DNA of 64,000 bases from Panaeolus papilionaceus (Eukaryota; Basidiomycota; Agaricomycetes; Agaricales), in the NCBI GenBank assembly GCA_015501605.1, contig JADNRZ010000004.1, positions 2,480,001-2,544,000 of the forward strand. Direction: 5' to 3'. The notes beneath the pieces are model-generated. The model did not search any database. It was not told where the DNA came from and saw nothing but the letters and a program-made list of their open reading frames with translations. The translations under genes and the position numbers were made by a program. Every line of letters starts with the position of its first letter. The stretch's first letter is position 1. Positions 45,460-56,587 of this stretch are shown here, piece after piece.

Positions 45460-48400
45460 ATGTCTACCTCATCGCGCCCACGTCGAGAACCACGCCCCGC
45501 TTCCAAGCTCACCGCTGATAATGCTGGTGAACAGGTGTTATCTTATCATCGACAGGCTGTGGAGGCAGCCAGTCGTGTGGCATCAAAATCCGTTGATATC
45601 TCCCAGGCTGTCATCGCAGCTGTGCCACGTCTCTCCTCTCAAACCACTGTGTCCAATTCCAGTTCAACCTCGCCCGCCAACACTCAAATCCCACCTCCTT
45701 CCACTCAACCAGCATTACCTTCATCACCAATCACATCTCGCCCCTCCAAGCGAGCAGCCGATGCTGCTTTTCAACCAAGCGGTGATGACGACGAGTCTTG
45801 CTTGGAGTCTGGCAACAACTCAGAATCCGATGGGAGGGTTAGTGACGCACCAGAAATAGGGAGGAAATTCAACAAGAAGAAGTCAAGAAAGAGGAAGAAA
45901 GGCGGGTCGTCACGGACAGTTGCAGGAACAGGTATGTGTATTCACCTCATTCTGGTCTTGTGCCGTAACTAATACTTTCTATCTGTCTTTTGTTGTCTAG
46001 AGTCGAGCGACACAGACGAGATCCAGATTCTCCCAGATGTTCAAGTCCAAAACATTCAGGAGTCTGGACGTGTGGCATTTCTGAATCGCTCACAGCCCTC
46101 AGCCGACATTGAACAGTTCTTCACTGATGTCCCTCGCTCGGAATTGCCTCCTGGAAGCAAGAAGGGGAGGAAGTCTTGTACGTCGTGCTCGTGAGTGATT
46201 TTTGTCATGGTAAAAACAATATATTAAATGTTTCTGATTTACAGCGAGGGTCGCAATGGGTGTATGCAAAAGACGACCACACTTACTGCTGAGGCATCGA
46301 CCCTCCGTCGACACATGCAATCTTTTCATTCAGTATGTACTCTCTCTTTTCTTCGTGCAACCATTGACCTACTCAATCACCAGGGTGTTTATCAAAGATG
46401 GGCAAAAGAAAATAACTTTCAGTCCATGCTTCCCGACGACGTGACAGCCAGACGCGAGGCATTGGCTGATGCTTCTCTCAAGCTACAGCAAAGCCACGTC
46501 ACCTCTCACTTCAACCCCGCGCCAGAGAAGGAGCCAGCGCCCGAGGTGTATTCCGATGAGCTCTTTAAAGAGGTTGCGATTCAATGGCTCATTGAAACCA
46601 ATCAGGTACGTGTTAGGTCTTTTAACTTATTTATTATTCCTTTGTGTTAACGGTCTGTTCTACGCTACAGCCAATCCAGGCCTTTGACCATCCAACCTTC
46701 AAACGTATGATCAATCTTGCTGCGCGCGCAACTAAAGGAGTCCAACTACCCTCACGAAAGCAGACGCGCGCGGAAATTCTTCGCATGTTCAAGGAGCAGA
46801 TGACAGCGTTGAGTGAAAGACTAAATGTACGTGCACCATTTTTACATTTTCTTCAATGTTTCTCTTAAATTTTTACCCTCTAGAGCAAGCTCGTAACTGG
46901 AGACGTGAGTCTCACCTGCGATGCATGGCAAGCAGATAATGCCGACGCATATTTCGCTGTCACGGGTCATTGGATTGAAGAGGAAGCACCAGGGGGTCAA
47001 TGGACGGAAAAGGAGGCGTTGCTAGGGTTCACGCTCATGAATACAGCACACAACGGAGAGCGACTGGGTCAAGCACTCTTCAAAATTTGTGATCGTCTTC
47101 GTATCGTTCACAAGGTGCGTCACATTCTTTATTTCTCATGCCTTCTTTCGTCTTTGGCTCAATATTATTGTTGTGTTCACTAGGTCGGCCACATCACCTG
47201 CGACAACGCTTCAAACAACGACACGATGCTGCAAGAATTTGCACGTTGTTACCGTTTGAAAACCAAGAAGAGATATGACATAGACGAGCGGCATATTCGG
47301 TGTGTCCTTCAGTCATTTTCAGTCATAATGTATCGCTAATATTAATTTGGGTGAAGATGTCTGGCCCACATCATTAACCTTGCTGCACAGGCCCTCATTT
47401 CGAGTCGCAGCAGTGCAAAGTTCATCTCAGCCCAGGAGTCCGATGAGCTTCTGAACGACGAAGCTGTTGATAATCGTGATGTTGTATGTCTCGTCCGCAC
47501 TATATGTTCAAAGGTATGTTGTCGCTGCTGTTATGGTCTGATTGTGTACTTATCTGTGTTAATACAAGGCACGATCGTCGTCCCAACGCAAGAAAATGTT
47601 CATGGACCTTCAAATTGATGATCACGTAGCCGCATTACAACTAATCCTTGACATGAAGGTACGTTGGAGCTCGACATACCTCATGATGTACCGTGCCGAA
47701 TTACTTAAAAAGGCGAGTATTATTGTGTTTGTGTTGGTATCCAAGTCTTGACTAATAGTGAGCTTGTTTTTCAGTATGTTGAGCAATTTGTCGACGCTCT
47801 CATTCGAAATGAATCAAGCTCGGAGAAGCGAAAACGCCTTCGCGAACTCATTCTCAGTGATGAAGAATGGGATAGCGTCTCTATTTTCTGTAATCTTCTT
47901 CAGGTATGTTTAAACATGTGAGCGTGATTGACTCTTGAGGCTGATCTTCAGACATTCAGGTTGCCGATGAAGCTCAACATGCATTTTCGGCTGGTGGGCG
48001 TCCAACATTACACAATGCACTTCCTGCAATTGAGAAAATGTACTCGAAATGGAAGAAGGCGTCAAACCTCGACGAATATGCAGCTTTTGGACCGGCAATT
48101 GACGCTGCGATGGAGAAGATCGATGAATACTACAACCGGACAGCTGCATCAAGTGCGCACATTGTTTGTATGGGTATGTTACTTCGTGTTTTATTTATGT
48201 TTCACTATGCTAACTAATTGTGTATTTCTCAACAGCGTTGGATCCCGAAAAGAAGTTTACACACTTCGAGAAGAGCTGGGGGTACTCACTTACTGAGGAA
48301 GTGAAGGAAACGGTGAAAACCAAGGCATGTATTAATCCATTTTCATATTTTATTCAGCGCACTAATATTAATATAGTTTATTGAACGCTACAACCAGCTC

Positions 48401-49067
48401 CACTGCAAACCCTTACCTTCGCATGTCTCATCGGGGTCCTCACCACCGCTCATCTCCAACTCCACCTCTCATTCCGCATCTGTCAGTGTTCCCAAACCTC
48501 GATTGGGAAAACGGCGTGTCAATATATCAAACCTCAGTGACGATGAAAGTGCGCCTGAATCGTCTTCATCAGCTTCCGCTGAGCCCTGGCGGAGTGAATG
48601 GGATTCATACTTGACGACACGAGAGATCATTCCGGATGGTATGGGTATCGTGCAGTGGTGGGGGGTGCGACATATTTCTTCTTCTCGTTAATTCTCATTA
48701 CTAATCCATGGGGTGTCTGTAGCGCAATGCTTACAGGTACCCAACATTTGCTTCTCTTGCCCGAGATTACCTCGCTATCATGGCATCATCTGTCTCAAGT
48801 GAGAGGGCATTTTCATCTGCAGGTATTACTATCAGTAAGCGACGAAATCGGTTGAAAGGGGACATTGTCGAGGCCATCGAGTGCCTCAAGTGCCTCATGC
48901 ATCACGACCTCCTCTTTCGCGAGGTTGTGACGAGCACATCTCTCGAAAATGAGCTTGAGAATGAGACTGAAGGTGAAGTCCCCCTGAACATGTCTGCTCG
49001 GGATGTTGTTGAGGAAGCAGAAGGCTTCACATGGGATAGCTTGGTGACAGACATTGATGACAAGTAG
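45460..49067 (+). CDS. hAT transposase (BED-type zinc finger, DDE core, hATC)
   Basis: Fourteen exons starting at ATG 45460 sum to 2841 nt in phase, giving 946 residues. The N-terminus is low complexity. A BED-like zinc finger is split by introns (CTSCS, then LRRHMQSFH). The RNase-H-like core has the first Asp in LTCDAWQADN, the second in HITCDNASNND, CLAHIINLAAQA (C-x2-H motif) and VRWSSTYLMMYRAELL. The hAT dimerisation region ends the protein: YPTFASLARDYLAI, SSERAFSSAG (the Glu here is the usual third catalytic residue) and IECLKCLMHH. Two introns, after 47712 and after 48324, appear to use GC donors (GCGAGT, GCATGT); with GT alternatives the frame would stop. Nothing disrupts it, so it is probably active. 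Confidence 0.9.
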
Positions 49068-49174
49068 GACTCTGTCGTAGTGGTACAAATTTAGATTTTT
49101 TTTTGCTCTCATCGCTTTCGTTTTGTACTATGTAGTATCAACGTGTTTATTTCTTTCATTACTCTTTATGACTG

Positions 49175-49318
49175 GCCTAAGCTACGGCTTGGCCTGGCCT
49201 GGCCTGGCCTCTGGCTTTTGGCGGCTCATGGCCTCGGCCTGGGTTTGACAAAGCCAAAGCCGTGAAAAGCCAGGCCAAAGCCACGGCTTTCAGGCCAAGC
49301 CAAGCCGGCACATCACTA
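49175..49318 (+). repeat. hAT right subterminal and terminal repeats
   Basis: Tandem GGCCT runs (49190-49215), AAAGCC/GGCTTT motifs, then AAGCCGGCACATCACTA at the end. Confidence 0.8.
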
Positions 49319-49326
49319 GTTATTGT

Positions 49327-50613
49327 ACCGAGTTTTTCACTTCTGGAGATCGTTTATGGCGTAAGGATGCGCGTGGTGAACACAAGCTTGTCGTTCCCCC
49401 ATCCAGACGCTTCTTTATTTTGACTTCAGCCCATGATGATCTTGGTCATCATGGTTTCTTTGCTACGAGAAATTTGATTTCAACTCGTTATTGGTGGCCT
49501 GCTATGGCTGCTGATATTGCATATTTCATTAAAACCTGTGATCTTTGCCAAAAGCAACAACATCGTCAGATTCTCATTCCCCCTACTGTCGCTTCTCCGG
49601 CTCCTATCTTCTCCAAAGTGTACATGGACACAATGCACCTTCCTCCTTCATCTGGGTATAAGTACATCGTCCAAGGACGTTGTTCTCTGACTCATTGGGT
49701 CGAATTTGATATGCTCCGTAAGGAGAATCATCGAGCCATCGGTGAGTACATTATGCGCAATTTTGTATGGCGCTGGGGTACTCTTGTAGAGATCGTGACC
49801 GATAACGGAGGTCCCTTCATCAAGGCGCTTGCCTACTTGTGGAAGCGATACCACATCTACCACATTCGTATTTCTGGTTACAACTCTCGTGCCAACTTGG
49901 CCGAGAGACCTCATTTTGACGTCCGACAGGGTTTATTCAAAGCAGCAGACGGTGACCAGTCCAAGTGGTCATCCGTTGCTTACTCAGTCTTCTGGGCTGA
50001 CCGTATCACCACACGTCGTCGCATGGGGTGCTCACCTTATTTCGCCGTCACTGGCACCCACCCACTCCTTCCTCTTGATATAGCGGAGGCTAATTACCTC
50101 CTTCCACCTCCCAATTCCGTTCTTTCAACCACCGATCTCATTGCTCATCGCGCCATTGCTCTTCAAAAGCGACGAGAGCATCTCTCCCTTCTTCATTCCA
50201 ACGTATTCGAGGCTCGTCTCAAAGCCGCGCGTCAATTCGAGATCGACCACGCTCACACTATCCGTGACTTCAACTTCATCCTCGGTAACCTCGTGCTCAT
50301 CCGTAACACCGCCATCGAGAAGTCGCTCAATCGCAAGATGCGCGCTCGCTATCTAGGACCATTAATCGTCATCTCACGCAATCGAGGCGGCGCTTACATT
50401 ATCTGTGAACTCGATGGCACCCTCCTCGATCGCCCAGTCGCCGCCTACCGTGTCATTCCTTATTTCCCTCGTGAATCCATTCCTCTCCCTCCTCTCGAGG
50501 AACTCCTTGATGTTTCGCTCCGACGCCTTCGTGAACTCGAAGAATCAACCGAGGAGGACCCGGAGGACGAGTTTATGGAAGACAAGGACGATGCTTTACC
50601 TCAACCCGACTGA
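49327..50613 (+). CDS. gypsy-2 Pol, integrase part
   Basis: Continues the Pol frame after the hAT insertion (codons for TEFFTSGDRLWRKD). The zinc-binding domain has His residues in SAHDDLGHHG and CDLC. The core has Asp in YMDTMHL, Asp in IVTDNGGPF and Glu in NLAERPHFDV, the D-D-E set. The C-terminal part holds a GPY/F-like module (RYLGPLIVISRNRGGAY) and an acidic tail. The enzyme inserts the DNA copy; the 4-5 bp target repeat at the ends agrees. With the hAT in place it can only be translated separately, from an internal start. Confidence 0.92.
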   Translation, partial: TEFFTSGDRLWRKDARGEHKLVVPPSRRFFILTSAHDDLGHHGFFATRNLISTRYWWPAMAADIAYFIKTCDLCQKQQHRQILIPPTVASPAPIFSKVYMDTMHLPPSSGYKYIVQGRCSLTHWVEFDMLRKENHRAIGEYIMRNFVWRWGTLVEIVTDNGGPFIKALAYLWKRYHIYHIRISGYNSRANLAERPHFDVRQGLFKAADGDQSKWSSVAYSVFWADRITTRRRMGCSPYFAVTGTHPLLPLDIAEANYLLPPPNSVLSTTDLIAHRAIALQKRREHLSLLHSNVFEARLKAARQFEIDHAHTIRDFNFILGNLVLIRNTAIEKSLNRKMRARYLGPLIVISRNRGGAYIICELDGTLLDRPVAAYRVIPYFPRESIPLPPLEELLDVSLRRLRELEESTEEDPEDEFMEDKDDALPQPD

Positions 50614-50640
50614 GGACAGTCGAGATTTCAGTCAGGAGGA
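50608..50640 (+). repeat. First copy of a 33-bp polypurine-containing repeat
   Basis: GACTGAGGACAGTC..TTTCAGTCAGGAGGA overlaps the integrase stop. A copy with about 29 of 33 matching bases lies at 51404-51436, directly before the 3' LTR. Confidence 0.75.
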
Positions 50641-51403
50641 GGAGGCGCCGTATGTTTCGATTTTACAACCATTTCTTTTCATTTTGTCTTCATATTCATC
50701 GTTTCTCATTCAGTTCTCGCACCTCGTCATTTCACTTCATCTCCACAAACCTTCCAATTCATCATTCCCTCTGTAGATAATTAGATCATCGCAATTTGTC
50801 CCATTTTCCCCCATGATACCTATTTCATTCGCTTCATCATATATACCATTCGTACTCCCATTCCCGAAGCATTTCGTACCGACCTCACATCAATTTTTCT
50901 TCGATATCGCTCAAATTAGTTACCGCCCCTTACCTACAACATCACCATTCAACTTCCTCCCCACCTTTCATCACCGAAAGTCTACAGTTCCTACCATCAT
51001 AATCCATACACGCAGTTATCTTTTCACTTTCATTTTAATCCTTGCTCGTTTAAATCATTTATTTTACTCAAGTCCTTCAACACGTCACTTTCCCAGCTAC
51101 AAATTCTTCATTATATTCACACATTCATTAGCTCTTGACACTCACCCAGCACATTTCACTGTTTCACTCACTCATTTTTCTTTTATTCCTTTCATTTGGT
51201 TGCGCGATGACGCAATCAACCGTCCAAGCTTTGAAAAAGTTGGCTGTTATTGCGTCATCTATGCCAATTTCGGTAACCAACTCAACGCGTCCACCATCGG
51301 GTATGCACTTTCATCACCAATCGCGCTCTTCCCTATCCCATCCTCGACATCACTCATTATCACTTCAACAATCCGCACCAACCACTCGACTTCGAGAATG
51401 ACT
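50641..51403 (+). other. gypsy-2 3' non-coding region
   Basis: About 760 bp, rich in C and T on the plus strand. Long open frames cross it but run on into the LTR and have low-complexity composition. It lies between two copies of the repeat that includes the polypurine tract. No gene was recognised. Confidence 0.5.
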
Positions 51404-51438
51404 GACTGCGGACAGTCAGAATTTCAGTCAGGAGGATA
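51404..51438 (+). other. Probable polypurine tract of gypsy-2
   Basis: GGAGGA at 51431-51436 directly precedes the LTR start (TG at 51439), where plus-strand priming is expected. It is part of the second 33-bp repeat copy. Confidence 0.55.
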
Positions 51439-52139
51439 TGATGAGCAGCGCGCTCACCTGCACCCGGAAACACGCTTAATTTCAGAATTACCATCACGCA
51501 CGCACGCACGCACGCATCCATCACCGCTTACCTATTTTGATTACCACGCCCTCTTTCGCCATCCCCGCGCACTTCTACCGCTAAGACCGACACTCGTATC
51601 ATCCCTATCAGCCACCACAACACAAATTGGGATATACCGACGCCGCATCCTGTCATTCCGCACCTCACCTTTCATACGGACTTTCAATTCCTCATTTATT
51701 TCCATCATTTAATTCATATTTTGAACCCCTTTTACCATTCAACCACCCTCTTTCCTCATCCCACCCCCGCTCTTGCAGCTCCTTTTAAGATATTTCTTTG
51801 TTATAGACCCTTTCCTTATGTGCCTGGGCGCTCTGTTGCGTCGTTTCGAACCCCCCCATAGTTGGTATTTTAGTTCATTTTCATTTGTACTTAATTCGGG
51901 AGGCTTTGTAAAATTGAACCAGCTTACTTTTGGCCCACTTTTAAACTTAGTGTCTCAGTCTCTCGTCTCAGCATCAGGAAGCGTCGTCGGCTTCAAATCT
52001 AGTCTTATTCTATCTTCACGAAGGCTCTGTCAACCACGGAAACACCAACCCGCACCCTCAGAGCGCCCTCTGCGACGTTGACCTCACTCCGGTCATCAGG
52101 TGTTTTGTTTTCACACTTAAGAACGTCGCGCGCACATCA
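51439..52139 (+). repeat. gypsy-2 3' LTR (701 bp)
   Basis: Same length as the 5' LTR and identical to it apart from two CpG transitions. Followed by ACGG, the target repeat. Confidence 0.95.
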
Positions 52140-52231
52140 ACGGAGGTAGACGTGCGTCGAGGTATGTAGAATCGGAAAGAACAGTGAGGAACAAGAAAAA
52201 ATTAAGGAAAAAATAATCAGCGTCATTCTTG

Positions 52232-55200
52232 AAAGGTATAAGGACTTTTGGATCAAAGACCAGAAGCGACGTGAAGAAGAAGCCATCGCGAATAATGAAC
52301 CGTACGACACTCAAGACAGAGAACCACACCCTATCACACCAAAGAAAGCATGTATCTTTCTAAAGTATGAAAGCCAACGACAGAAGGTAAAGTTTTGACT
52401 ATTTCATGTTTATCATGACTAACATTAAAACATCAGAAATCCGGTTCAAAGGAGTTGCCGAATACAACGGTAGGAAGAAGCGCAATCCAGCAAGCAATCA
52501 GTGCACTGGAGTCAGCACGATTAGAGCGCCAGCGACACCCAGAATATCTGGCCAATCCGGAATCGCACATCCGACTACGAGACTACCCTGAAGTCAAGGT
52601 GATTGAGAAAGCCGCTAAGGCTAGGGAGCCCAAGCGAAATGATAAGGTCCAAAAGATGAAGTCCGAAGGCGCTATCTCAGGTACGTCTATAGTTAACTTT
52701 CTGAAGCTCCTAATAGAACTCAATGAATTAAATTATAGATACTTTTACTGAGGCTGAGCTTATACAAATGACGAAGGAACAACTCTGTCGCCCCAACGGG
52801 AAAAAGAGAATCAACATCCATACCTCCCTTCGTAACCGTGCAATGCTGCTATTTACAACAGCAATGGCGCTTCGTGGTGATGATACCCGCTCTATCCTCC
52901 TCTCGGATATCCAATTCGATAATGTCCCAATGCTTGATATCGGCCCTGGGTGCTCTGTTCAGGTAAGCCGTCTCACATTATGTCACATCACAAACTAGCG
53001 CTCAATTGGACTTGCAGGCTCTCACAGTCCTCAGCAATCAGGGGAAGACAAATACCTTCGGTCGGATTGATCGCTACACCGCCCTTCGTCACCTTGATGT
53101 ACATCGTTGCCCTATTGCCGCCCTTTCCCTGTATCTATTCTCTCGGTTTCACATCCTCAAACATTTTCCATTCGACGACTTCATCCCTCAGTACAAACAC
53201 AAGGAAGCGACAGAGGAGTTTGGCTATAGGCAATGGTATCGCATTGTTTTATTCCCAGGTCAAAACGATGAGTATAGCCCTATGTCTGCTGAAAGTAAGT
53301 CTACACATATTTGGTCGTTCCGAGTCTCTGCTAATAACCTATCCATCAAATCAAAGATCACCGAACACAATTTAATGAATTGAAGGAGCTGCTAGAGCTA
53401 GCATTTGCAAAGGCTACTCATGCTGGGCAGGGATTTAGTGCTACAACTGCGATTTCAAATGGGGCATCACCAGATAGCGTGCAAGCTCTTGGAATCTGGT
53501 CGCAACCTGGATCGTTTCAAGTTTACAATCGCGCGCTTCCAATCCAAGCTATGGTGGCAAGCGCTGGGTTCAACGGACATCGACTGGAGTCATATTTTAT
53601 TGCGCGTGATGCCATTGGTGCATAATGCTTTGTTCTCAGAAATTATTTCAGTAATTAACTATACACCATAGATCCTCCTGCCGAGCTAATGTCACAGTTG
53701 TTCCCATGGGTTGAGAAGGGGCAAAAGAAAAAAGCCGTGCAGTGACCATGCACAGCCGTGCAGTCTCTACTGTGCAAAAAGGTAAAATTCACGGTCATGC
53801 ACGGTCATGCACGGCTGCACGGTTATAGCACATGTATCAGTTGCTCACGTATTTAGGTATTATGAAGAATACCTCGTCGTTGTATCGTTGGCGATGGTTC
53901 AATGTAGAGTTATAAATTCAGGAACAATGCCTGTAAAGGTATTAATAATGAAACATGGTTCATTGATGTGGTCCTCGCCAGGCCAGTCCGAATCCTAACA
54001 ATGTATTGCCAACAAAAAACAAGGGTGGTCCCATTATATGAATCACGACACAGCGATTGTTCCAAAGACTATATATACCCCTCGTAAAATTACCCTACCA
54101 GATGTAAATCCCACAAATCCATGTTACCTCTTGCCAGGGGGTTTGGACGAGATACGTCGGACCTGCGTGCCTCCAACACAATGTTATGTCAACCAAGAGG
54201 GCCGAGAGTTCAACCGAATCTCATAGACACAGTCTTGGCCTGCGTACCTCCTGCACGGCAGTCCACTACCCAAAATTGAGCAAATTTTTAATATCTAGCT
54301 TGGGAGAAGACACCGTGACGTCTTTCCAGGGGATTTCGCCTTCTGGAATGCTTGGATAACTCGTTTGTGCATTGCTTGATGGCTCATTCTCTACTCCAGT
54401 GTGCAACACCCCACATTTTCATCATGATTGGTTTATAGTCAGATGGGTTGTAAGGTCCAGATGGAGTGGTTTGCTGCAATTTGTCAGAGCTCTGTCTGTG
54501 CACGGCTCATGCACGGCTGTCGTACCCTTGGCACGGCTACCGCACGGTTAACGCACGGCTATGCACGGTCAATGCACGGCTATGCACGTCCACGCACGGC
54601 TCTGCACGGCTCTGCACGGTAGCGTCTAACTTTGGCACGGTTATGCACGTCCACTCTGACGTCTGGCACGGCCTTCGAATGAAGTGCACAGTCGACATTA
54701 TAGTGCGGTTTTGTTTATGATTATCAATGACGGTGATATCTCTGGTGATTGCTTGAGGTATTGGACTGTTTCACCTGTGATACATGTGATATGATACACG
54801 TCCTTCCAGGCCGTCGAGTGTCAAAGCACAAGTAAGTCATTATCATTGGCTCCATTAGTAAAATTTACTAATTCCAATGTTTAGGACGATCGAAAGCCAG
54901 AACGGGTATAAGAAATTAACTGAGAAGCGATTTAGGTGCAACTTTGGCGTGATAGACCAGGGTTCCTGCTTGATTTTTGATGCTTACACTTAAATTATCA
55001 GCTCAATATCCATTGTCTCAGCTTGAGAAGTAGCAGCATGCCTGCGATTTTGAATCGTCTGAAGCTATCCTATCTGATCCAACTCACATCTCTTATTCCC
55101 GATTACTGAAGAGACCAAGTAAGATACCCTGGAATTATGCACGGCTGACCAGTTGGACTACACGGCACTGCACGGCAGTCATTTGAGACGGCACGGTTCA

Positions 55201-56587
55201 GCACGGTAGGAGCACGGTTACACACGGTACTGCACGGTCATGCACGGCCGCGCACGGCTTTTTTCCAATGCCCGTTGAGAAGGAGCTCGAAGCTCTGAGT
55301 ATTCGTCAGAAAAAGAACGGGAGTAAGGCTCAAGATGCTTCATTAGTCAATGTACTTAATCTCCTGCTTTGTTTCCGACGAACGCTCCTTCAAGACTGTG
55401 CCGTCCTCTACCAGGAGCATCCTGACGCCCCAGTCTTTAGATTTGCACCATTTAATTCAACCCAATTTCACGAGTTTGCAACCATGTTAGCACAGATCAT
55501 TCGTGATGCAGAGGAGAACGATCGTCTTCAGCTCCAAAATCTGGAACACAACGTTTCAGAAGCATGAACAACATTACCAGCATGCTCAAACCTCAACCAA
55601 CACTATTCTCAAGCGTATGGATGGGTTTGTTGAAGTCGTAAAGGCTGGGTTTATTGTTACCTCTACTCTTTTACCGCCACAAAAGCGCAGGCAACTCGTG
55701 GATTTATTTACAGATACAAGTCTCTCGTCGGGTGCGTGCTGTTATTGGATCGTGCCTTATATTCCACTGAAACATACAAACGTATACTTGATTATTAGAT
55801 CCACATCCAAATAAGCGAGCGAGAACAGCGCTCGTCACAAGGCCCTCTAATGAGCGATCTATATCACCTCGAGATATTGAGGTCTTGTCCAAACACCCAG
55901 TACCTGACGCTCAATTTGCAGCGGAATGGCAAGCGCCTGAGGCGCCTGTGGACCTTAGCGTCTGCGTAAATCAACAAGAAGCCTCCACATCCACTGCATT
56001 CGTGTCTGCTCACACCGCAAACTCGAATGACAACCACACACTCACACTACCTCCATCAATGACACTCACCCCTAGCTCCACGAGCGCTTCAAGCGCAGTT
56101 CAATTTGTGCTCTCACAAGCAAACACCTCCGACTTCTTTGCTAGCGGGAATGGAAACATCTATTATGACTGTACATTTCCTCTCGACCGAACATGTTCAG
56201 TAACACATGCAGCTCAGATGGCGTATGTGACGAAGCTGGAGAAGTCAATTTCCCCAGAACGACTGAGACAACATCAGTTCGAATGGATCAATGACGAGTA
56301 CCTCCCTATTTTCACCGAGTATTGGAAACTGTCGAAGCAAACACAACCCTCGATACTTGAGGTCTGGAAGGAGTACAATGATGGGATTGGCGGACGCATG
56401 TCTATTGTCACCTTACAAGAGTTATGGGTTAGTCAATGGAAGCGAAATCAGGGACGACTGCAGACAGAGTCAGCACGTCGAATGAAGGTCGTCAAACTGA
56501 TCCAAAGTCTTGTAGACTTGCCCAGCTTTAACAAGTCCCCAGAGCAGGTGCTACAGTTCCTCGCAAATGAGTATCCACAATACACTA
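52232..56587 (+). pseudogene. Crypton-like tyrosine recombinase gene with Ndc10-type core and GCR1_C domain, decayed
   Basis: A multi-exon plus-strand gene without a visible start: homology opens at 52232, at the junction with pyruvate dehydrogenase flank. Exons encode KSGSKELPNTTVGRSA, then the recombinase core with RNRAMLLFTTAMALRGDD (first Arg of the R-H-R-Y set). Next come THAGQGFSATTAI, where the family has Arg after HAG, and FQVYNRALP (candidate nucleophile Tyr). PWVEK continues into ELEALSIRQ across the Mutator-like insertion at 53719-55273. A frameshift lies near 55500-55570. The last part has a GCR1_C-type DNA-binding domain (YNDGIGGRMSIVTLQELWVS, then SARRMKVVKLIQSL). Such proteins move Cryptons. 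This copy lacks a start, a catalytic Arg and an intact frame. Confidence 0.8.
53719..55273. mobile_element. Mutator-like element MULE-2 (non-autonomous, 1555 bp)
   Basis: Inverted ends GGGCA-N4-(G/A)AAAAAAGCCGTGC with a 9-bp target duplication GTTGAGAAG (53710-53718, 55274-55282). Both ends carry GCCGTGC / GCACGGC repeats, and an additional GCACGG-rich array lies at 54500-54680. The inside has no coding frame of note. The target repeat encodes V-E-K of the recombinase gene, and the gene's frame is continuous if the element is taken out. Same family as 33422-34426. Confidence 0.85.

Larger units (their letters stand above)
45101..49318 (+). mobile_element. hAT DNA transposon, 4218 bp, inside gypsy-2 Pol
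   Basis: Inverted ends TAGTGATGTGCCGGCTT and complement, with an 8-bp target duplication GTTATTGT at 45093-45100 and 49319-49326, typical of hAT. Both subterminal regions are full of AAGCC / GGCTT(GG) motifs (45112-45240 and 49180-49305). It encodes one complete transposase and may be autonomous. Removing it with one target copy leaves the gypsy-2 Pol frame uninterrupted. Confidence 0.95.
39352..52139 (+). mobile_element. Ty3/gypsy LTR retrotransposon gypsy-2, split by a hAT element
   Basis: Two 701-bp LTRs starting TGATGAGC and ending CACATCA, flanked by ACGG (or AACGG if the terminal A is counted with the target). Copy A shows the empty site (GCTAACGGAGGC near 16020). Between them: primer-binding site, Gag-protease, Pol (reverse transcriptase, RNase H, integrase) in the -1 frame, and a long 3' non-coding stretch. 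The hAT element 45101-49318 interrupts Pol. Without it the coding frame continues. The LTRs differ at two positions only, so the insertion is young. Confidence 0.95.

Noticed and set aside
50813..51712. Plus-strand frame of 299 codons after the gypsy-2 integrase
   Set aside because: It runs from the 3' non-coding region into the LTR; the LTR part also occurs in the 5' LTR. Composition is that of a CT-rich tract, and no domain is visible.
53719..55273. GCACGG arrays as a CRISPR-like or satellite array
   Set aside because: The repeats are degenerate, have no regular spacers, and turn inward at both ends of an element with terminal inverted repeats and 9-bp duplications; the organism is eukaryotic.
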